NCBI GenBank assembly: GCA_965240325.2
Contig: OZ251228.1
Coordinates: forward strand, 1,674,001 to 1,738,000
Direction of reading: 5' to 3'
Length of the DNA stretch: 64,000 bases
Source of the DNA: Rebecca billardiae RCC1528
Taxonomy: Eukaryota; Haptophyta
Of the stretch, positions 31,213-41,287 are shown one piece after another. The notes under the pieces are model-generated. The model was not told the DNA's origin, did not search any database, and saw only the letters and a program-made list of their open reading frames with translations. The position numbers and the translations under genes were made by a program. Each line of letters starts with the position of its first letter. Position 1 is the first letter of the stretch.

Positions 31213-32699
31213 CGCGCGGTCCGAGCGTGCGCAGCGCGCGCCGCTGGGCTTGCGTGGCGGCAACAGGCTCCGTTGTGCGGCAGACGGTCGAGTCCGGGGC
31301 GCACACGTGCTGACGCAGTCGCCTACGCAACTGGCTTCGGCTGCCGTGCCTTCGCGGTCGTGCACCAAGCCTGCGTCGCCGCGCGCCGACGCGCCGCCGG
31401 CGCGGCGGAGTGCGGGACGCGGTGCCGCCGCCAGTCAGTCGTCCGGCTGACGAGTCCGCGTCGTTCAGTCACACACGGACGACGGCTGCCGCGTAATGAC
31501 CGGGCTGGCCCGCGGCCGCCCACCCAGCCAGTCCCAGGGTGTCCGGAGTCGTGACCGTTGGCAACGGTCACGACAGTGCTCAGGCCTCCTCCGAGAAGTT
31601 CGGCGCGTCGGGCTCGATCGTCATGCCGGCTGTCATGCCGCGCGCGCTAAATATTATCGTCGTCGATCGATTAATAATCTAAACGGGCGCCGTCGCCATT
31701 GCAAACTTATTCAAAACTTAAACTACGTCCGGACCGTCGGCTAGTACCGCTCAGATACTGCTCCAACAGTCAGACTGTCAGTCCGACGGTCACTCCGGGA
31801 CCGCCGGACTCAGACTCAGTGCGTGACTTGTACTCTCCGGACCGGCACGGATGACCGCACGGTCCGACAGACGAGTCGGATCGACGGAGACAGGAGAGCC
31901 AGACTGAGACACGCGTCAGTTCGATAACGTGAGACAGTCATAGCACCGTACTCCGTAGTAGCCGACGAGGGCTCGGACAGTCGGACTCGACGTGTCAGTC
32001 CGTCAGACCGTCCGCCGTACGCGTCAGTGACGAGACAGCGGCGCCAGTCGGTCGCCAGTCGAGTGCGGCACCGGGGCGGGAGCCGGAGCCGCTGTCCGAG
32101 TGGCACGCGGGTCCGAGCAGTTACACCGTGACGCCCGGCCTAAGTCGGTCCGCGCAAGACAGAAGTCGTGAGAAGACGCCGGCGGATCTGATCTGACTTA
32201 CTGAGACTGAGCAGATGGCATCATATTCATATATAGCAGCATGCTGATCATATTAAAGTATATAGATAGCATTGACAGCCGTACCGCAGCAGTAAGGCTG
32301 ATGTAGGCCGCCTGCGCGGCCCTGAGCGGGAGCCTGATGCCAGCTGACTCCTGTCTGAGGCGCGCCCGGCGCTGCCGCGCCCGGCACCCGGCTCCGGCGC
32401 GGCCGGTGCAGGTCAGCCGTCACTCGTCAGGGTGTCAGCGGTCAGGACCGCGTCCGGCGTCCAAAATCTACGAGTCTGTCCGCGGTCTCGGCGCCCGGGT
32501 CCGGACCTTGAAGTCACTCAGCTGCGTCCGATGCCGCCATCCACAGAGGTATACAAAGTCCGTCTCCACGATCGTCAGAGTCACGCCGCCTCCTGACTAA
32601 GGCCGCCGGGCGCGCGCGCGTCGCGCCCCGGCCGTGAGGTGATCGTGAAGAACTGCGCGCGCGTACGGCGCGCGCGCGTGCCGCGAGGGCTGAATTGGA
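31213..32699. other. Intergenic, enriched in CAGTC/GACTG-like words
   Basis: No gene supported in 1.5 kb. From about 31740 to 32110 the sequence is unusually dense in CAGTC, GACTG, GACTC and GAGTC words without being a clean tandem repeat. Confidence 0.5.
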
Positions 32700-33021
32700 A
32701 TGGAACCCTGCCGTGCCAGGATATGCCCATCGCCCTCTGTCCTCGGGCGTCGCCCGTCCCAATGAATACTGGTACGCAGTGGACACCTCCACCTGCAGGC
32801 GTACAAGCGAACGGCGGCGGGCGACGAGGGGCACTGTGATGTGCGTGCTGCATCCAGGCAGCGCGCCGGACGCGTACCTGAGCTTCCTGAGAAGCTGGGC
32901 CTTGCATCGGGCTGTGCTGTTCTCGGCGGACGCGCGTCGTGTGAGCTTCACCATAGCCAGCCCACCCTGGGTGTCGACGACCTTGTAAACATCGCCATGC
33001 GTGCTCGTCATCGTACCGCAT
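32700..33021 (-). pseudogene. Decayed protein-kinase-like fragment, copy 2 (inverted)
   Basis: The minus-strand frame reads STHGDVYKVVDTQGG then MVKLTRR, equivalent to the kinase P-loop and Lys of copy 1, followed by AQLLRKLRYASGALPGCSTH, which resembles the alpha-C helix and the following strand of kinases; the alpha-C Glu appears replaced. It continues to VEVSTAYQYSLGRA, matching copy 1 at DNA level, and then loses coding character. The glycine-rich loop has lost two of its glycines. The two copies lie about 1.8 kb apart in opposite orientation. Confidence 0.5.
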
Positions 33022-33219
33022 AACGGTTCAGCCTCTCCGTAAGCCGCAGATGGGACATCCATCTGCTCGACTCCTCGCTGGGGAGCCTCGGGTCGCGCGC
33101 CGAATTCACCGACTTGCGCGACCTCAGCAGCCGGCCGAGCGGCGCCCAGCCGCGCATGCTTGCCCCCTCAGCACGGCGCGGCGCGGCGTGCACTCGGGCC
33201 AACGGGTGCCGCACGACAT

Positions 33220-33651
33220 TTAGATAAAGAGCTTCTGCTCCTGCACTCGCAGGTTCCATAGCACGAGCGCGCCCAAGGCGAAGAGGAAGGCGTCGACGGG
33301 TGCGGGCAGCGCGTGTTCGTCGTGCTCCCCCGAGGAGCGCGCCGAGGGCAACGCCACGTGCGCGGCGCCGGCGACGCCGGGCAGCGTGCTCATGGTGTCG
33401 TTGAGGAATTCCGAGATTCCTCTCCCAGACGCGGCGGCGGCGGTGAGGCCGCGCCGCCCTGCTTGGAAGGAGCTCCGACTCCCAAGAGGGCCTTCGGCTG
33501 CAAAGCTGATTCTCTTCCGATCTCCTAGCCGATCTTCGTTTAGTCTATTGGTCCGACGAAGCACAGAAAATGTTTTTTTGGGGGCCTCGGCGTGCCGATC
33601 TCGCACGTTAGTTTGGCAAGCGGTACAGAAACGCTGCGATTGCGCTGTCAT
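33220..33651 (-). CDS. Hypothetical small protein with C-terminal membrane segment
   Basis: 143 aa, ATG 33651-33649, stop TAA at 33222-33220. It starts MTAQSQRFCTACQTNVRD (two Cys), has a basic middle and ends in a likely membrane helix (VDAFLFALGALVLWNL) followed by RVQEQKLFI. No family recognised. The frame could also be the last exon of a spliced gene. It is convergent with nothing nearby; the carrier gene follows on the same strand. Confidence 0.4.
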   Translation of the reverse strand: MTAQSQRFCTACQTNVRDRHAEAPKKTFSVLRRTNRLNEDRLGDRKRISFAAEGPLGSRSSFQAGRRGLTAAAASGRGISEFLNDTMSTLPGVAGAAHVALPSARSSGEHDEHALPAPVDAFLFALGALVLWNLRVQEQKLFI

Positions 33652-33840
33652 ATCGTCGTAGCCACTAATATCTTATTGCAGCAGCAGCCTGGTACCGCGC
33701 GTTGACTGGCTCTGACTGAGTCTGATGGACCATGATTATTATAATGACATCACTCACGCCACGGTGCTGATTGTGACAAGGTCCGCCGACCGCGACACTC
33801 ACACTGACCGCGCGCCCTGGTGGCGTAAAGGGCGCGCGCC

Positions 33841-34701
33841 TCAGCCGCGCGCACGCTTAGGCCGCTCGTGATCGCCCGTCAGCCGCTTCAGCCCGTGGTA
33901 CACGCCAAATTGCACCGCCGCGCCGGGAACGCTCTTGAGGCAGTACAGCCAGCAACCCCTGTACAGCCGATGCACGCCGCCCTCGCGCAAGAGCTCGCGC
34001 AACGCGTCCATGTAGCCCAGCGGGCGGGACTCGTACTGCAAGCGGCGTCGGATCGTGTCGTTCGGATAGAGCACCATACCCGCGACGAGGCTCGCGAGCG
34101 TCCCGTTCAGCGCGGGGGCCAGCCAGTGATCGGACGAGCGGTCGCGCAGCCAGCCGTACGTCCCGAATCGCGTCCCTTCAAAGGCGACCGCGCCGAGCAG
34201 CGTGGCGTGCACGCCGCGGAAGAGCGCGAGCGCGCCGCCCTCGCGCATAATCGACCGAGCCGTCGCGATGATGGACACGCCCGCCGCGCTGACGCTCCCC
34301 GCCGCCCGCGTGCGCAGCAGGTCAAGGGGATACGTGGCGAGTGTTGCGCCCACACCCGCGACTGAGCCTGCGAGGAAGTCATTGCCGAGGATGACGCGCA
34401 GCCCGTCCTGCGAGGAGAAGAGGATGGCCTTGGATGCCGCCGCCCGCGCGACGGACAGGCCATTGCCGCGCCACATCCCAAGCCACCCCTCGCGCGCCAG
34501 CACGGCGCGCGCCCCATCGGCACTGCTCAGCTCGGGCGAAGTCGTTTGAGCGATCAGGCGCACGCGTTCAAGCGGTGAGACGACCGTCTTCGACACGGCG
34601 CCAGCGATCGCGCCATTCAGGACGCGCTGCAGGTGGCGCGTGCGCTGGCTCGGCGGCTTGGTGGACGCTTCACTTGCGTCGGCGACGGGCGACGTCGCCA
34701 T
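33841..34701 (-). CDS. Mitochondrial carrier family (SLC25) transporter
   Basis: 286 aa from ATG 34701-34699 to TGA 33843-33841; an upstream in-frame TTG is not used. Three tandem ~95-residue modules carry the carrier signature Px[DE]xx[KR]: SPLERVRL, YPLDLLRTR and YPNDTIRRR. Each is followed by the usual glycine-containing loop (EGWLGMWRGN, GGALALFRG, GGVHRLYRG). Such proteins exchange metabolites, nucleotides or cofactors across the inner mitochondrial membrane. WRGNGLSVAR and YPNDTIRRRL recall the ATP-Mg/Pi and CoA-type carriers (SLC25A24, SLC25A42), but the substrate cannot be assigned from sequence alone. The third module has Asn for the more common Phe/Leu (YPND). Confidence 0.92.
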   Translation of the reverse strand: MATSPVADASEASTKPPSQRTRHLQRVLNGAIAGAVSKTVVSPLERVRLIAQTTSPELSSADGARAVLAREGWLGMWRGNGLSVARAAASKAILFSSQDGLRVILGNDFLAGSVAGVGATLATYPLDLLRTRAAGSVSAAGVSIIATARSIMREGGALALFRGVHATLLGAVAFEGTRFGTYGWLRDRSSDHWLAPALNGTLASLVAGMVLYPNDTIRRRLQYESRPLGYMDALRELLREGGVHRLYRGCWLYCLKSVPGAAVQFGVYHGLKRLTGDHERPKRARG

Positions 34702-34880
34702 CGTCGGGCCGCGGGCGGCGATTCTCAAGCGAGCCCGTCGTCGGCAGCGGAAAAGCCGACGAACTTGACCAGTTTACTACCCCCATACTTTATTAATAAA
34801 TTTACTGTGTGCGATGAAGCAAGGATGAAGGATGGCGCGCGCGCGGCAACCGTCCGGAAACCTGCTCACCACCGTGAGCC

Positions 34881-35279
34881 CAAGGGTGGTCAGGGTCGCC
34901 GACTCCAGCGGAGGCCGGCGCCGGAGCTTCGCTTCCGATTTTTTGCAGCGGCGCGGCGCGCGGGGCCGCCGCCGCTGTGGCGGGCCGCTCGGGGCGTGCA
35001 CGGCGTGGGCTCGTGCGGCCGCTGCCGCGCACGCCGAGCGATCCGGCGCGGGCTCGCGGCTTGTCGATGGCCTCGCGCGCCGCAGCGCGACGCGCGCCTT
35101 GCCTAGCTTCGCCTGTCTCGCGCCTTGGCCGCCGTGCACGCGTGCGCCGCCAAACCGCAAGCTCGGCGTACCTCTCAGCCGAGCGTGCACGTGCCTTGCG
35201 CGACGCGACGCGGGCATTGCCGCCAGGCGATGTAGGCGTAGTGCGAGCGCGCGCCGTGAAGCCTCGGCGCGGATCGAGA
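34881..35279 (+). repeat. 399-bp inverted repeat, left arm
   Basis: It is the reverse complement of 35559-35957 with one mismatch noticed (GGCGTACC here, GGCATACC in the complement of the other arm). The arms are separated by a 279-bp single-copy spacer (35280-35558). GC-rich; frames are open in both directions but without family similarity. It lies in the upstream region of the carrier gene. Confidence 0.92.
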
Positions 35280-35558
35280 ACAATGAAATGATGCCGCGTA
35301 CGCGCGTGGACCGTCTGTTCGTTGAGCAGTGCTGAAAGCTGCACGACTGACTCTCTTGCCGGGGCGATCGTCACGTCGCATCGTCACGCAAGGCTCACAC
35401 ACACGTCATAGTGGCGTTCATCGTTTTGGCTACAACGCTCGACTAGTCTTCACGAGTCGCAGCGTCGCGATAGCCCATCGTTCAACGGAGGACCGTGATG
35501 TCCATTGGTGGTTGATGCGTCAGCAGTTGTCGACAGCTGACCGAGACGTTGAAGACAC

Positions 35559-35957
35559 TCTCGATCCGCGCCGAGGCTTCACGGCGCGCGCTCGCACTAC
35601 GCCTACATCGCCTGGCGGCAATGCCCGCGTCGCGTCGCGCAAGGCACGTGCACGCTCGGCTGAGAGGTATGCCGAGCTTGCGGTTTGGCGGCGCACGCGT
35701 GCACGGCGGCCAAGGCGCGAGACAGGCGAAGCTAGGCAAGGCGCGCGTCGCGCTGCGGCGCGCGAGGCCATCGACAAGCCGCGAGCCCGCGCCGGATCGC
35801 TCGGCGTGCGCGGCAGCGGCCGCACGAGCCCACGCCGTGCACGCCCCGAGCGGCCCGCCACAGCGGCGGCGGCCCCGCGCGCCGCGCCGCTGCAAAAAAT
35901 CGGAAGCGAAGCTCCGGCGCCGGCCTCCGCTGGAGTCGGCGACCCTGACCACCCTTG
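35559..35957 (-). repeat. 399-bp inverted repeat, right arm
   Basis: Mirror of 34881-35279. It ends 14 bp before the ATG of the channel-like gene at 35972, so this arm forms that gene's 5' UTR or promoter. A transcript through both arms would fold into a 399-bp hairpin. Confidence 0.92.
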
Positions 35958-35971
35958 GTGAGCCTTGAGTT

Positions 35972-37693
35972 ATGGATATTGCCGAGACGAATCTTTCGCG
36001 CGGCGGGGATGTGATGGAGGCCGCCGGAGTTGCGCCCGGTCCAACGGTGGTTGGGGATGGGCCGAGAGCGTCCGGCCGCCGCAAGCAGTTTGCGGTACTC
36101 ATCGTGTTCATCGTCGTAGTGGCTCCGGTCGTGACGCTCATCCTGGGCTTCATCTTTGGCGCCATCCTCGCTGCGATGGAGGGCTGGCCGTGGTGGACTG
36201 GCGTGCTGTACGTCCTCTCCAACCTGACCGGCCTGGGCAACCCGCTGACGAGCGCGATGCCCGTGACGCTGCCCGGCGTGGTCGCGGACATCATCCTCGC
36301 CGCATGGGCCCTCGGCATCCTCGGCACGGTGATCGGCTGCGTGGCCAACGTGAGCTTCACCTCCACGGTGATCGACGCGATGGAGAGCGTGGGCTCGCGC
36401 GAGCCGCAGGGCCAGCCGTCGCTCGCGTCGCAGGCGATGGCGTTCGTCTCCTTCGCGCTCGTTGTCATCCCGGTGGTGCTCTGCGGCATCGGCGCGCTCT
36501 TCGGCCTCATGCTCGCCGCAGGCGAGGGCTGGGAGCTCTCGGACGGCGTGCTATACGTCGTCGGGAATATTGTGACACTCGCAAACCCGCTCGTGAGTAA
36601 CTCGCCCACCACGGTCAGCGGCGAGGTGTTCGACCTGGTCGTCTCGCTGTGGGCGCTCGCGCTGTCCGGCGCGGCGCTAGGCGTGGTGGGCTCGTTCTCC
36701 CTCCCGAACACGCTGACGGGCGCCATCGAGGAGCAGATGCTCGCCGGGAAGCTGGGCGCGCTGGGCGGGCAGGCGGAGGCCAACCTGCGCGCCGAGGCGG
36801 GCGCTGGCGGGAGCGGCCTGAGCGTCGAGGAGATGTTCGCCATGCTGCAGCACGAGGGCCTGGTCAGCAGCGAGGAGCAGTGCAGGCGGCTCTTCGTGCT
36901 CTTCGACGCCGACGGCTCCGGCTCGATCGACTCGCTCGAGGTCGAGCGGCTCGTCGAATGCCTCCACATCGTGAGCATGGGCGCGCACGCGCCGCAGCAC
37001 GGCGAGCGCGCGGCTGGTGGCGCGCTCGTGCCCAGCGGGCGCGCCGGAGCGGATCTCGACGCCAAGCTGGATGCAATCATGGGTGAGCTGGCCGCGGTGC
37101 GGCACCAGCTGGACACGCCGTCGTCCGCGTGCGCGAGTGCCCGAGCGGTCACGCCGCAGCCGTCATCGGGAGCCAAGCACGCTGGCATCGCCGATTCGCC
37201 GATGGCCATCTCGGAGGTGGTCAAGCAGCTCGAGATGCGCAGGCTCAGAGAGCGCGCACGCGCGCTCGGGATGGCCCCCGGGGCGGATGGGTCGACGGGG
37301 ACGCACGCGGTGGCGCCCGCGGGCCAGACGACGCCATTCGCTCCACGGTACGTCCACTTCGGCCCGGGCGCTGCTGCTGATCGGCCGGCCATGTCCTGCT
37401 CGACAGCTCCTGGGGCTGGCGTACTGGAAACGTACTCCTACTTGGGAGCTGTGCGCATGCGAGGTGGCGTGCCCGGCGCCGCCAGCGAAGGGGTGGCGGC
37501 GGCGTCGACGCCGCTCAGCTCCTCCTCCCTCGCCGGCAGCCAGTACGCGGCTTCTCGCATCGGCAGCCACCACGATGCGTGCGGGGCCGTCTACAGGCCA
37601 GCAGACGTACGAGAAGCCGCACCGGCACCCGGCGACGAGCCTGCTAACACGACAACTTCGCGGCGGTGGGAGGGCGCGGCCCGCAGAGTCTGA
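35972..37693 (+). CDS. Tandem two-pore (K2P-like) channel protein with EF-hand, non-canonical filter
   Basis: 573 aa, ATG 35972, stop TGA 37691-37693. There are four hydrophobic helices: residues ~40-65, ~105-130, ~150-175 and ~210-235. Between helices 1-2 and 3-4 lie two mutually similar pore-loop-like repeats: EGWPWWTGVLYVLSNLTGLG followed by NPLTS, and EGWELSDGVLYVVGNIVTLA followed by NPLVS. The EGW...YV frame and the distal PxTxxG match two-pore K+ channels, but the TVGYGD filter is replaced by TGLGNP / VTLANP. An EF-hand (LFDADGSGSIDSLEVE, near 311-327) follows, then a long Ser/Pro/Ala-rich tail. Channel function is inferred from topology; ion selectivity is unlikely to be classical K+. 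The upstream region is an inverted-repeat arm. Confidence 0.75.
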   Translation: MDIAETNLSRGGDVMEAAGVAPGPTVVGDGPRASGRRKQFAVLIVFIVVVAPVVTLILGFIFGAILAAMEGWPWWTGVLYVLSNLTGLGNPLTSAMPVTLPGVVADIILAAWALGILGTVIGCVANVSFTSTVIDAMESVGSREPQGQPSLASQAMAFVSFALVVIPVVLCGIGALFGLMLAAGEGWELSDGVLYVVGNIVTLANPLVSNSPTTVSGEVFDLVVSLWALALSGAALGVVGSFSLPNTLTGAIEEQMLAGKLGALGGQAEANLRAEAGAGGSGLSVEEMFAMLQHEGLVSSEEQCRRLFVLFDADGSGSIDSLEVERLVECLHIVSMGAHAPQHGERAAGGALVPSGRAGADLDAKLDAIMGELAAVRHQLDTPSSACASARAVTPQPSSGAKHAGIADSPMAISEVVKQLEMRRLRERARALGMAPGADGSTGTHAVAPAGQTTPFAPRYVHFGPGAAADRPAMSCSTAPGAGVLETYSYLGAVRMRGGVPGAASEGVAAASTPLSSSSLAGSQYAASRIGSHHDACGAVYRPADVREAAPAPGDEPANTTTSRRWEGAARRV

Positions 37694-38010
37694 CGGGGAG
37701 CGCGGCCAGGCGGGACGACCGGGTGTGCGATACGGCATCAGTCGTGCCATATCGGATAATGCTGCCAGCAGGCAGCCCACGGTGCTGCACGCGGCCTCCG
37801 CCCTCCGCTCACGCTGGGAGTCCTGGAGGCTGGACCTGGGCCTCAGACGGCCCTCCGGGTACCGCGGGTAGTACCGCCTACCGTCACTCGGGCGACCGAG
37901 TACCGCGCCGGGGTATTCATCGGGCGCGGGTATCCGCGCAGGCTGCTGCGGCACACGATGTATATTATTACGATATATGTTGGCGGAGAGAGAGAGAGAG
38001 CAGCTACATA
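37694..38010. other. Intergenic with short GA run
   Basis: About 320 bp without a gene. (GA)n at about 37986-38000 lies just before the 778-bp repeat element. Confidence 0.5.
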
Positions 38011-38788
38011 CAGGGGTCTCAACAATTAGCTGTATCTCTGTTTGTGCCGCTGGACAGGCATGTGAGCACTTGATTGCCTGGCTAGATGTGGTCTAGCACA
38101 GCCCACTCCCTGGCCATTCTGACGAGTGGGTGGCTGCTTGGCCAGCTCTCCATGCTGGGCTGTGGTGCCATCCAGAGTGCGCATGTGCAGCAGCCCAGGT
38201 GGGTGCAGCGAGGGGTGCGGCAGGCAGCAGTGGGTGGTCAGCTTGAAAATCCATGCAGGCCAGCCACCAGCAGCTAGGCTGCAGAGCTCTTGGCTGCACC
38301 AGCCCCACTCCAGCCCCCTCAAGTCGGGTGGCTGGCCACCCTCGGGGTGTGTCAGCGGGTGCTGCTGCTGGCCTCCCAGTGCAGGGGAGCTGACCCGACA
38401 GGTCCTTTCGCAGGTGGGGGCGCGGGATTGGGCACTGTGCCACTGCAGCTGCATCCCATGAGCTCCCCCCCATGTGGCATGCAGCCCTCCCTAGGGGGTA
38501 CCAGATCCACTGCCAAGCACAATTTAGGCCTGGTCTGTGTGGGCACACTGCCCGCGACCAGTGACGACAAGCCTGCGGCAGGATCTGGCCAGCTGCGACA
38601 GGCTGTACGCCTGCAGCCGTGTGACCTGCTGGTGTGCCCAACTCCAGCCCACGCGCGCTGGGGCTGACGCGCTGGGTCGAAACCGTCGTGCACGGGCCGT
38701 GGGGGCCGCCTGGATCAGCCCAGGGGGGCAGGGTGAGCAGTGGCGTGCAGCTCAGTCAGAATGTGACAATTAATTGTTGAGACCCCTG
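38011..38788 (+). repeat. 778-bp direct repeat, left copy
   Basis: Identical by eye to 40510-41287. The ends are an 18-bp perfect inverted repeat. Rich in CAG/CTG and CCAGC words and poor in CG. No protein recognised. Confidence 0.9.
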
Positions 38789-39603
38789 TGCCAGTAGAAC
38801 AGACCAGGCATGGATAGGCACCATGGCTTTGTGGGTGATCCGCCACCATGTTGGTAGGACGGAATGCAAGCCTACTTTCGTGCAAGAAGACCTAGATCTT
38901 CTGCAGCACACTGCTTTGGTTTGTTCAAGTGATTACTCTCACGGTTGGTGTGAGAGGGCTACGGCAGGGGTGATTCTGCCCCTGGGAAGGCAGGGGGCAG
39001 GGCCTGGCAGTCCTACAATGCCCAGTTGGGACCATGAGTCCCTGCAGCGCGCTTATTCGAGCACGGATTCATCTGCCAGGGCTGGTACAGCCATGCCTGC
39101 CAGCACCACCCGAGTGCGGCTGCCATCGCAGGGTTCCATGCGGCGGCTAACTTTGACAGCTCAGTGCTGGCGGCTGGGTCGCGCCCGAATCAAGCTCAAA
39201 GTCTCGATGATTCCGATAGGCGTCGGGTCGCCTTCCGAAGCAGCTTCCGGCGGCGTGATGCGTTCGCTCGGCGGCGACTCGGCCCCGGATTCGCGGCGGG
39301 CAAACGCAAACAGTTTGGCCGGCCGCTACCATGCAACCCCGAAAGGTGGGCGGCCACTGGCGGGCGCAACTCGCGCGATGGTGAAGCCCACGCTCATTAC
39401 GTGCCTGATGGTGGCCAAGCCAGGTATCAAGAAGAGGAGGCACCTTGATCAGCCCGTGACGGTGCTCATAAGCACCAGCTGGCCCTGGCCAGTACACCCC
39501 ATATGAGGCCAAGGCCATCATCACCTACCTCATGCAGATGCAGGTGTCCACCCCAAAGATGTTGGCACCAAGTTCGGCTTCACCGCCCTGCAATGCAGGG
39601 CGT
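38789..39603 (+). other. Internal region of the element, decayed coding-like fragments
   Basis: A frame opens at ATG 38823 and runs to 39506 (227 codons) without a recognisable domain. Around 39500-39622 peptides such as YTPYEAKAIITYLMQMQ and KDVGTKFGFTALQCRAWH lie in different frames, as if one coding region had been frameshifted. No family assignment. Confidence 0.35.
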
Positions 39604-40360
39604 GGCACAAGAAGCAGGCCTGACGTGTCGTACGCGACCCGTGCGGGCCGCCCAGGCCGAACGGCAGCCCCTGCTCCATCGCCTAGCCCGAGCCCAGCCC
39701 CAGGTGCTACGTCTGCCCTGCGGCCAGTGGGCGCCAGTGGGGTGGCCCACGACTGGCTGTGCAGCGCTATGAGCGGTGCCAGACCAGCTAGATGATGGGC
39801 AGGATCGGGCCTGGCGTGTCGTACGCGACCCGTACGGGCCGCCTGGGCCGAACGGCAGCCCCGGTTTCATCACCTAGCCCGAGCCCAGATGCTACGTCTG
39901 CCCTGCGGCCAGTGGTGGCCAGTGCCGACTCAGTGCGGGTGGCCCACGACTGGCTGTGCAGCCGCTATGAGCGGTGCCAGACCAGCTAGATGATGGGCAG
40001 GATCGGGCCTGGCGTGTCGTACGCGACCCGTACGGGCCGCCTGGGCCGAACGGCAGCCCCGGTTTCATCACCTAGCCCGAGCCCAGATGCTACGTCTGCC
40101 CTGCGGCCAGTGGGCACCAGTGCGGGTGGCCCACGACTGGCTGTGCAGCCGCTATGAGCGGTGCCAGACCAGCTAGATGATGGGCAGGATCGGGCCTGGC
40201 GTGTCGTACGCGACCCGTACGGGCCGCCTGGGCCGAACGGCAGCCCCGGTTTCATCACCTAGCCCGAGCCCAGATGCTACGTCTGCCCTGCGGCCAGTGG
40301 GCACCAGTGCGGGTGGCCCACGACTGGCTGTGCAGCCGCTATGAGCGGTGCCAGACCAGC
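39604..40360 (+). repeat. Four imperfect tandem copies of a ~187-bp unit
   Basis: Units begin near GGCGTGTCGTACGCGACCCG and end with GAGCGGTGCCAGACCAG. Boundaries fall near 39786, 39984 and 40171: the last period is 187 bp, the one before is 198 bp because of an 11-bp insertion, and the first copy is diverged. They fill the right half of the element interior. Confidence 0.85.
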
Positions 40361-40509
40361 GAGGTTGCCGGTCAGATCGAGCTGGGCTGGTCCCTAGTGG
40401 CATCTTTCACAGGTCTGGCGTGACATGCGCAGCTGCTCTTGCTCATAAGAGCCATTGTCGGGCTCCTGCTGAGCCTGGGTGATGATGTGCAAGTGCATCC
40501 GACCCCGCA

Positions 40510-41287
40510 CAGGGGTCTCAACAATTAGCTGTATCTCTGTTTGTGCCGCTGGACAGGCATGTGAGCACTTGATTGCCTGGCTAGATGTGGTCTAGCACAG
40601 CCCACTCCCTGGCCATTCTGACGAGTGGGTGGCTGCTTGGCCAGCTCTCCATGCTGGGCTGTGGTGCCATCCAGAGTGCGCATGTGCAGCAGCCCAGGTG
40701 GGTGCAGCGAGGGGTGCGGCAGGCAGCAGTGGGTGGTCAGCTTGAAAATCCATGCAGGCCAGCCACCAGCAGCTAGGCTGCAGAGCTCTTGGCTGCACCA
40801 GCCCCACTCCAGCCCCCTCAAGTCGGGTGGCTGGCCACCCTCGGGGTGTGTCAGCGGGTGCTGCTGCTGGCCTCCCAGTGCAGGGGAGCTGACCCGACAG
40901 GTCCTTTCGCAGGTGGGGGCGCGGGATTGGGCACTGTGCCACTGCAGCTGCATCCCATGAGCTCCCCCCCATGTGGCATGCAGCCCTCCCTAGGGGGTAC
41001 CAGATCCACTGCCAAGCACAATTTAGGCCTGGTCTGTGTGGGCACACTGCCCGCGACCAGTGACGACAAGCCTGCGGCAGGATCTGGCCAGCTGCGACAG
41101 GCTGTACGCCTGCAGCCGTGTGACCTGCTGGTGTGCCCAACTCCAGCCCACGCGCGCTGGGGCTGACGCGCTGGGTCGAAACCGTCGTGCACGGGCCGTG
41201 GGGGCCGCCTGGATCAGCCCAGGGGGGCAGGGTGAGCAGTGGCGTGCAGCTCAGTCAGAATGTGACAATTAATTGTTGAGACCCCTG
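40510..41287 (+). repeat. 778-bp direct repeat, right copy
   Basis: Identical by eye to 38011-38788, implying recent insertion or gene conversion. Confidence 0.9.

Larger units (their letters stand above)
38011..41287. mobile_element. 3.28-kb element bounded by identical 778-bp direct repeats (LTR-like, non-autonomous)
   Basis: Two 778-bp direct repeats (38011-38788 and 40510-41287) appear identical and flank 1,721 bp of internal sequence. Each repeat itself begins CAGGGGTCTCAACAATTA and ends with its exact reverse complement, an 18-bp inverted pair, which is unusual for LTRs (normally TG...CA). No reverse transcriptase, integrase, gag motif or transposase is seen. The outer flanks both show TA next to the ends; a longer target duplication is not evident. 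It may be a LARD/TRIM-like retroelement or two copies of a 778-bp inverted-repeat element flanking a passenger. CpG is conspicuously rare compared with the rest of the window. Confidence 0.75.

Noticed and set aside
38011-38788. Calling the 778-bp repeats true retroviral-type LTRs
   Set aside because: The ends are 18-bp inverted repeats rather than TG...CA, and no polymerase or gag is present, so only an LTR-like label is kept.
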